The notes beneath the pieces were generated by a model. The model had not been told where the DNA came from and searched no databases. It saw only the letters and a program-made list of their open reading frames with translations. The position numbers and the translations under genes were made by a program. A stretch of DNA of 64,000 bases from Ardenticatenaceae bacterium (GTDB lineage Bacteria > Chloroflexota > Anaerolineae > Promineifilales > Promineifilaceae): positions 124,001 through 188,000 of the forward strand of contig JACKBV010000007.1 of assembly GCA_020634315.1 (NCBI GenBank), given 5' to 3'. Shown here piece by piece: positions 58,788 through 64,000 of this stretch. Every line of letters begins with the position of its first letter. Position 1 is the stretch's first letter.

Positions 58788-61406
58788 ATGTTTCAACTTG
58801 GTTTTATCCGTTTCAACTCTCCCCTAATCCTGGTTTTTCGGAATTTGTGGACCCGCTGGGTGCGCACTTTGCTCACCATGACCGGCATCATTGTCGGCGT
58901 GGGGGCGATGGTCGCCGTCAACACGACGAACAAAAGCACCATTCAGGCGATCAGCAGTTTTTTTGATGAAGCGGCCGGGCGCAGCGATCTGATCGTGGAA
59001 ACGGCCGTTTCCGGAGAAACCTTTGCCACCGACACCATCAACCGCGTGCGTCGTGTTCCCGGCATCCTTGCCGTTGCGCCAAGCATCGTTGGCGTCACGG
59101 TTCCGGCCGCCGAAGCAGCGCAGTGGGAACAACAACTCAGCATTAGCGGCGGGGCTGTGCCCGGTACCAGTTTTTGGTTAATGGGGCGCGACCTGGAAGC
59201 GGATACGGCCGTTCACGAATACAACCTCAGCGAAGGCCGACTGCCCACCGCAGCCGAAACCAGTTACAACGTCGTTCTCGTTGAAGATTATGCTGCCGAT
59301 AAAGGAATCGAAGTTGGCGAAGATTTTGCCATCCTCACACCCGGCGCAGGCGCGGTAAACCTGCGCGTCATTGGCCTGATTGCCAAAGAAGGTATCGGCA
59401 TCACAAATGATGGCGTGCTCGGCATTGCCAATTTGGCCGTCGTCCAGGAGTTGTTCAACTTAACCGGCGAAGTCAATCAGTTGGAACTTGTGGTAGACGA
59501 AGACATCGCGGCCGATACCGACCGCCTGGAAGCCCTGCGCACCGAGCTAGATGATCAGCTTGGCACCTCCCTCACGGTCAAACGTCCGGCTTCGCGCGGC
59601 GAAGCCGTTGCCAACAGCCTGGGCACGTATCAACTCGGCCTTAACTTTTTTAGCGTTGTCAGTCTTTTTGTCGGCTCGTTTCTCATCTACAACGCCTTTG
59701 CCATGACCATTGTCGAACGCACCCGCGAAATTGGCATGTTTCGCGCCATCGGCATGACGCGCCGCCAAATTGGCGTGATGGTGCTCTTGGAAGCGGGGAT
59801 GCTTGGCTTGTTTGGTTCCGTGATCGGCGTCGGATTTGGCTTGCTGCTGGCGCAATTTCTGGCACGCATTGTGTCTAGTTTTAGCGGCCAAACGGTGGAA
59901 CAGGTAACGGCCGTTCCCACCGATTTAGCGCAGGCGATTGCCATTGGCCTGGCCGTGACCATTGTCGCCGCCATTTTGCCAGCCATACAGGCCGCACGCG
60001 TTTCCCCCCTGCAAGCATTGCGCATACAGGCAAATCTGGATGAAGGGCGTTGGCAAGAAACAGGCTTGCGTTTTGGACCATTAACCATTTTTGCCACGCT
60101 GCTAATTTTGTACCAGGTTCCGCTGCGACCTGCGGTCACATTTCCTGTGGGCAGCAACGCTATTTTTGCGATGCTCTTAGGCGCAACTTTGTGCATTCCC
60201 ATCTTGACCAAGCCGATTGAGCGCCTGTTACGGCCGTTTATCCTCCTCCTTTTTGGCAACGAAGGGCGGCTGGGCAGCAGCAACATCAACCGCGCCCAGG
60301 GTCGCACGACGCTCACCGTCGCCGCGCTTATGGTGGGCATCAGCATGGTTGTCGGCATCGAGGGCATGACGCTGAGTTTTGAGACAGACATCATGGACTG
60401 GGTGGACACGGCACTGGGCGGCGATTTGTTTGTGCGCTCGCCGCTGCAAATGCGCCCCGATGTGGAAGCACGATTGCTGGCGCTGCCGGAGGTAACGGCC
60501 GTTACCAAATCCCGCTACATCGCCACCCGTCTCTTCTCCCCCGATGGCGAAGATGAGTACGCCATTTTTAACGCGATAGACCCGGCAACTTACCTCAATG
60601 TTGCCAGCATTCGTGTGCAAGATGGGCCAGCCCCCGCAGAATTGGTGCAGCAGTTAGCCACTGGCGACGCCATTTGGGTTGGTGCCGATGTCGCTCAAAA
60701 ATATAACTTACATGTGAATGATGAGGTTGTTCTGGAGACGCGGCGCGGGAGACGGCCGTTTCGCATTGCCGCCATCGTCATCGACTTTGCCGGAGGGGAA
60801 ACCACAACCGTCACCGGTTCCTGGAACGATTTGCGCCGCTATTTCGGTGTCACCGATGTCAGCACCTTCTTGGTACGCCTGGCACCCGCTGCCTCCCTCC
60901 CCGCCATCACCGACACCATCGAAAATGACATTGGGCGCAACCTCAACCTGATCGTCGAAAGCAAGCAAGAATTTGAAGACAAAATGCGTACCTTGAGCGC
61001 CCAGGCGTTCAGCCTCTTCGATGTCCTGGGACTCATTGGTCTGGTTGTTGGCGGTTTGGGCGTGATCAACACCATGCTGATGAATGTACTCGAACGCACG
61101 CGCGAACTCGGCGGCCTGCGCAGCCTGGGAATGACGCGCCGTCAGGTGCGGCGCATGATTTTGGCGGAAGCCGCAACCATTGGCGTGATGGGTGGATTGT
61201 TTGGCGTTGCCTTTGGCGCCGTACTGGCGGATGTATTCTTAGTTGGGCTACGCGCGGTCGGCGGCTTTGTATTGAACCTGCAAACGCCCTATACGGCCAT
61301 TGCCGTCAGCTTTGTCATCGCCCTCGTGTTGGCATTGGCAGCGGCACTCTATCCCGCCTGGCGTGCCAGCCAGGTGAACATCATCCAGGCAATTAAAAAT
61401 GAATAG
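58788..61406 (+). CDS. FtsX-like ABC permease, duplicated two-FtsX form
   Basis: An 872-residue permease. A first transmembrane helix (about 20-45, TRWVRTLLTMTGIIVGVGAMVAV) is followed by an extracytoplasmic MacB-like domain, a three-helix FtsX domain (about 275-400, containing IVERTREIGMFRAIGMTRRQIGVMVLLEAGMLGLFGSVIG), further helices, a second periplasmic domain and a second FtsX domain (about 750-870, VLERTRELGGLRSLGMTRRQVRRMILAEAATIGVMGGLFG). Such fused permeases act as mechanotransmission pumps with the ATPase upstream. The gene is one of the richer ones for AACGGCCGTT (three exact plus several near copies). Confidence 0.92.
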   Translation: MFQLGFIRFNSPLILVFRNLWTRWVRTLLTMTGIIVGVGAMVAVNTTNKSTIQAISSFFDEAAGRSDLIVETAVSGETFATDTINRVRRVPGILAVAPSIVGVTVPAAEAAQWEQQLSISGGAVPGTSFWLMGRDLEADTAVHEYNLSEGRLPTAAETSYNVVLVEDYAADKGIEVGEDFAILTPGAGAVNLRVIGLIAKEGIGITNDGVLGIANLAVVQELFNLTGEVNQLELVVDEDIAADTDRLEALRTELDDQLGTSLTVKRPASRGEAVANSLGTYQLGLNFFSVVSLFVGSFLIYNAFAMTIVERTREIGMFRAIGMTRRQIGVMVLLEAGMLGLFGSVIGVGFGLLLAQFLARIVSSFSGQTVEQVTAVPTDLAQAIAIGLAVTIVAAILPAIQAARVSPLQALRIQANLDEGRWQETGLRFGPLTIFATLLILYQVPLRPAVTFPVGSNAIFAMLLGATLCIPILTKPIERLLRPFILLLFGNEGRLGSSNINRAQGRTTLTVAALMVGISMVVGIEGMTLSFETDIMDWVDTALGGDLFVRSPLQMRPDVEARLLALPEVTAVTKSRYIATRLFSPDGEDEYAIFNAIDPATYLNVASIRVQDGPAPAELVQQLATGDAIWVGADVAQKYNLHVNDEVVLETRRGRRPFRIAAIVIDFAGGETTTVTGSWNDLRRYFGVTDVSTFLVRLAPAASLPAITDTIENDIGRNLNLIVESKQEFEDKMRTLSAQAFSLFDVLGLIGLVVGGLGVINTMLMNVLERTRELGGLRSLGMTRRQVRRMILAEAATIGVMGGLFGVAFGAVLADVFLVGLRAVGGFVLNLQTPYTAIAVSFVIALVLALAAALYPAWRASQVNIIQAIKNE

Positions 61407-61433
61407 CAAAGGAAACGCCATTCCCACTCAAGC

Positions 61434-62510
61434 CTAAATTCGCAGCTTAGGGTAGCGACGGCGCACAAACGGCAAAGCAATCCCGTAAATTAACTTTTGC
61501 AGCGGGCCAAAGTTATACAAACTCGGTAATTCAAATGATTTCAGGCCAATTATGTCCAATGTGTTCCCCACCACCAACGCATAATTATTAAACCGCACCA
61601 ATTCCCACACAAAACGGCTGGCCAGCGTCGCCTTTTGCCTGGGCACAAATAAAGCTTCTGCCACACGCGCATAATCCTGATGATTGATGATGCAGTTGGC
61701 CGCCACATAGCCTGAATAAACGGCCGTTCTGATGCCAAACCCCCACATCAAATCCTGCAAACCAGCCGCCTCCCCCACATACAACGACTTCCCCTTCTGG
61801 AAAACATTTTGCGTCGAGAAACAACCAATACCAGCCACCGGCTTCGGCTCTTGCATGTCAAAAGGAAATGCGTCACGCAGCATCTGCTTGCTCGTTTCAA
61901 AACAGGCATCCAACCGTTCAAACTTGTCAAACAAAACAGTACACAGGCAGCCATACCCCTTCGTAATCAACAAATACGCATACCCTTTGTAAGCAGCCGC
62001 ATCATTCACCAGGAAAACATTGGTGTCTCCATAGCTTGTGCGAAAAACAACCCCCTTATCCACAGCAAAAATCTCATGGGAAATAGGGCCTGTCGCCACA
62101 ATATCCGCCTCTTCCAAAGGAATGGTTTGTGAAAAATGCACGTTAACGCCAGCCGCCAAGGCCTGCGCCTTCAACCCTTGATCCAGGCTGCCAGGCTGCG
62201 CCCCACGCTTCACCAAATAACACAGCGGGCTTTCTGGCGGATAATGCGAAATGCGACTACGCGAACCATTGGTTGTAATCTGCTTCAAAAATGGATCACA
62301 ATCAAAGTTGACGGCAATGTTCATGCGCTGCAAATCTTGCAAGACATTTGTTGGCTCAGACCAATTTTCTAGCCCTTGTACATCGCCATGAAAACGCTTC
62401 CCCGCATCGCTCCGCTTTTCAAAAACGTTGACCGTATACCCCGCCTTCGCCAAATTGATCGCCGCAGTTAATCCCGATGGTCCCGCGCCGGCAACATTAA
62501 TCTCTCTCAT
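61434..62510 (-). CDS. FAD-dependent oxidoreductase, geranylgeranyl-reductase-like
   Basis: A 358-residue flavoprotein: N-terminal dinucleotide loop VAGAGPSGLTAAINLAKAGYTVNVFEKRSD, a middle region with TNVFLVNDAAAYKGYAYLLITKGYG, and the second FAD motif as LYVGEAAGLQDLMWGFGIRTAVYSGYVAA, where the G-E-A-A-G replaces the usual GDAAG. This pattern is typical of geranylgeranyl reductase and related lipid-modifying enzymes. A role in saturating isoprenoid or lipid chains is possible, but the substrate is unknown. It converges with the FtsX gene (27-bp gap). Confidence 0.8.
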   Translation of the reverse strand: MREINVAGAGPSGLTAAINLAKAGYTVNVFEKRSDAGKRFHGDVQGLENWSEPTNVLQDLQRMNIAVNFDCDPFLKQITTNGSRSRISHYPPESPLCYLVKRGAQPGSLDQGLKAQALAAGVNVHFSQTIPLEEADIVATGPISHEIFAVDKGVVFRTSYGDTNVFLVNDAAAYKGYAYLLITKGYGCLCTVLFDKFERLDACFETSKQMLRDAFPFDMQEPKPVAGIGCFSTQNVFQKGKSLYVGEAAGLQDLMWGFGIRTAVYSGYVAANCIINHQDYARVAEALFVPRQKATLASRFVWELVRFNNYALVVGNTLDIIGLKSFELPSLYNFGPLQKLIYGIALPFVRRRYPKLRI

Positions 62511-62676
62511 GCCAATCCAACCTCCTGTTCAAACAAACCTACCAGGCACACAACGAATCTCGCTCAGAAATTACCCCAAATGGCAAACCACTGACCACTT
62601 TGCTCAGAGAGCAATTTATTTATATCGCCTTCCTCCCCGCGGAAGCGGTTACTGCAAACTTGTTATGGGACGAACG

Positions 62677-63381
62677 CTAAGCGAAGCGCCACCAAATGCC
62701 CGTACACTCTGGCAAAACAATCCCCGCCTCTGTTTGCGTTGCCGTTTTCAAAGCCTCACTGAAAAATGGCTCCACAATTGCTTGGGCTTCAGCCCATGAG
62801 GGAAAGCAATAATCGGTACGAATGCAACGGGCAGCAAAACCACGCTCCTGCTCCAGATAGGCATACATCTCGGCAAAAGCTGGCTGCGGATTGGGTTCCG
62901 TTGCCCCCGTCCCCAATGTCTCAATCAAAATCGCCGCACCGCCAGGGCGCAGCAAACGCAGCATTTCGTCTAAGGCTCGCCCCACTTCGGCACGCCAGTT
63001 AGCCCCATGCCAGACGCGAATCTGCAAGAAGCTCCACCCTTCAACGGCAACGTCAGCACAAGCTGCGGGCAAAGGCATCGCTCGACTGTCAGCCAAACCC
63101 AACAGCCATGTTGCCGCTTTAGCTTGCTGCCGTTTGCGTGCTGCCACCTGTACCATTTGCGGCGTCAGGTCGAAGGCGTAAACACGTTCCACCAGGGGCA
63201 CAAGCTGCGCCGTAATGCGCCCTGTGCCCGCGCCAAATTCAACGACGCGCTTATCAGTCAATGGGCAAATATCTTGCAATGCGGCCAGCAAGTTGCCTTG
63301 ATAATCTTCATGGCTAACCAACCGCTCGTAAAGATCAGTTTGTTCTGTATAAAATCGTTTCCAGGGTTGCTCGTCTGTCAT
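62677..63381 (-). CDS. Class I SAM-dependent methyltransferase
   Basis: A 234-residue protein with the Rossmann methyltransferase motifs: VVEFGAGTGRITAQLVPLVERVYAFDLTPQMVQVA (motif I and post-I) and ALDEMLRLLRPGGAAILIETLGTG (motif post-III). The start at 63381 has AAGGAGGTG upstream. It belongs to the broad Methyltransf_11/25 group; the acceptor cannot be named. The FAD enzyme lies downstream on the same strand after a 166-bp gap that shows nothing I recognise. Confidence 0.85.
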   Translation of the reverse strand: MTDEQPWKRFYTEQTDLYERLVSHEDYQGNLLAALQDICPLTDKRVVEFGAGTGRITAQLVPLVERVYAFDLTPQMVQVAARKRQQAKAATWLLGLADSRAMPLPAACADVAVEGWSFLQIRVWHGANWRAEVGRALDEMLRLLRPGGAAILIETLGTGATEPNPQPAFAEMYAYLEQERGFAARCIRTDYCFPSWAEAQAIVEPFFSEALKTATQTEAGIVLPECTGIWWRFA

Positions 63382-63538
63382 CGCACCTCCTTGTGGCCTT
63401 CAACAAATCCCCTTGCGCCAGGCACTCTATCATAACTCAGGAAAGAGCAGGCGAAAACAACTTGACGGACAAAATCTTGCCCGTTCAACACAGTAGGCTA
63501 TCATTTTCATCATCCAATCCCAACGTGAGGCAGTTTGT

Positions 63539-64000
63539 ATGGAACAGTTCATCGCCAAAGATTTTAACGGTGCGCCTTTTCAGCTTTTCGGCATCCATCA
63601 TCTGGTTGCTTTGGGCATTATTTTGTTGATTAATGTCGCCTTGCTGTGGCGGGGCAAACAGATTCCGCAGCGCTGGCGGATGCCTTTACGCATCACACTG
63701 GCCGTCATTTTGGTTGTAGATGAAGCGCTGTGGCATTTGTGGAATTGGTATATTGGCGCCTGGACAGTGCAAACCATGCTGCCACTCCACCTATGCAGCC
63801 TGCTCGTTTTTCTCAGCGCCATCATGCTCATCAATGGCAACATGGCGATTTATGAGTTCATTTATTTCTTGGGAATTGGGGGGGCGATGCAAGCCATTCT
63901 GACCCCGGACGCTGGCCCATATGGCTTTCCTCATTTCCGCTTTTTCCAGGTTTTTGTTTCGCACGGGGCGATTGTCACGGCCGGAGTTTTTATGACGGCC
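63539..64000 (+). CDS. TIGR02206/YwaF-like integral membrane protein, 3'-truncated
   Basis: Open from ATG 63539 to the window end (154 codons so far). The N-terminal MEQFIAKDFNGAPFQLFGIHHLVALGIILLINVALL, HLCSLLVFLSAIMLINGN, and TPDAGPYGFPHFRFFQVFVSHGAIV match the TIGR02206 (YwaF) family of six-helix membrane proteins of unknown function, recognised by the conserved His residues in HHL, HLCS and SHG. No ribosome-binding site is obvious (CGTGAGGCAG lies upstream at moderate spacing). It diverges from the methyltransferase gene. Confidence 0.8.
   Translation, partial: MEQFIAKDFNGAPFQLFGIHHLVALGIILLINVALLWRGKQIPQRWRMPLRITLAVILVVDEALWHLWNWYIGAWTVQTMLPLHLCSLLVFLSAIMLINGNMAIYEFIYFLGIGGAMQAILTPDAGPYGFPHFRFFQVFVSHGAIVTAGVFMTA

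Larger units (their letters stand above)
855..61730. repeat. Highly iterated palindrome AACGGCCGTT, about 59 exact copies across the window
   Basis: The exact 10-mer was counted by eye about 59 times (examples: 855-864, 954-963, 1606-1615, 21406-21415, 58999-59008), and about as many further sites differ at one or two outer bases around ACGGCCGT or CGGCCG. Random expectation for a 10-mer in 64 kb is about 0.06. The most common longer form is GGAAACGGCCGTTTCC. In proteins the three phases give T-A-V (often ETAVS or GTAV), N-G-R (often NGRF or NGRY) and R-P (often ERPF or KRPL). The counts are manual and may be off by a few. Confidence 0.9.

Overview
The window looks like a chromosomal segment of an uncultured or little-studied Chloroflexota bacterium, probably Anaerolineae-like. 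That placement is an inference from gene content: long GT39/YfhO-type membrane glycosyltransferase genes, SH3b-repeat secreted proteins, a 7TM-GAF-SARP regulator, an actinobacterial/Chloroflexota-type inositol-phosphate synthase, a CIRCE-controlled hrcA-grpE-dnaK-dnaJ operon, and EF-G2-like and Nfu-N-only proteins. I saw no rRNA or tRNA genes, no CRISPR array, no transposase and no phage genes. Coding density is high and both strands are used.

Layout. 1-4.9 kb: polyprenyl-sugar glycosyltransferase module (GT2 fragment, GT39-like, YfhO-like). 5.1-9.1 kb: a membrane-anchored SARP-type regulator divergent from ino1, separated by 0.7 kb that carries a 21-22 bp phased direct-repeat array. 9.4-15.8 kb: SH3b protein, phosphoglucomutase, DnaE2-like polymerase. 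15.8-24.8 kb: polyprenyl synthase, xpt-guaA, two paralogous membrane proteins, a frameshifted hydantoinase/oxoprolinase, and a MATE pump. 24.9-31.3 kb: EF-G-like protein, LiaF-like protein, SufE, thyA-folA, CorA-like transporter. 31.4-34.3 kb: valS behind a valine T-box, with a frameshift. 34.5-42.4 kb: M23 lipoprotein, TauE/SafE, lipoate ligase, a 12-copy 21-bp tandem repeat, aldo/keto reductase, ICMT-like, degenerate thioredoxin-fold protein, CcmC-like protein, FabH. 42.6-46.7 kb: two paralogous HExxH metalloproteases. 46.7-49.2 kb: YtxH-like protein, Nfu-N protein, MFS pump. 49.4-55.5 kb: CIRCE-hrcA-grpE-dnaK-dnaJ-prmA heat-shock operon. 55.5-57.5 kb: rpsA-infA operon with a structured leader. 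57.9-64 kb: MacB-like ABC exporter, FAD oxidoreductase, methyltransferase, TIGR02206 membrane protein fragment.

The most striking signal is not a gene. The palindrome AACGGCCGTT occurs about 59 times by my by-eye count, roughly once per 1.1 kb, against about 0.06 expected at random. It sits in coding DNA in all three phases and in intergenic DNA, and is absent from long stretches of highly conserved genes. It resembles in behaviour the cyanobacterial HIP1 element but has a different sequence. Other repeat families are layered on top: intergenic hairpins built of 7-nt units (six loci), a dispersed element with ACCTCCCGGAGGT palindromes (five loci), two arrays of direct repeats at about 22 bp spacing, and purine-rich inserts in at least two genes.

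Four genes (hydantoinase, valS, aldo/keto reductase, MFS pump) have a full-length homologous reading only if one frameshift is allowed. Three of these look like single-base slips, so draft-assembly errors are a real possibility.
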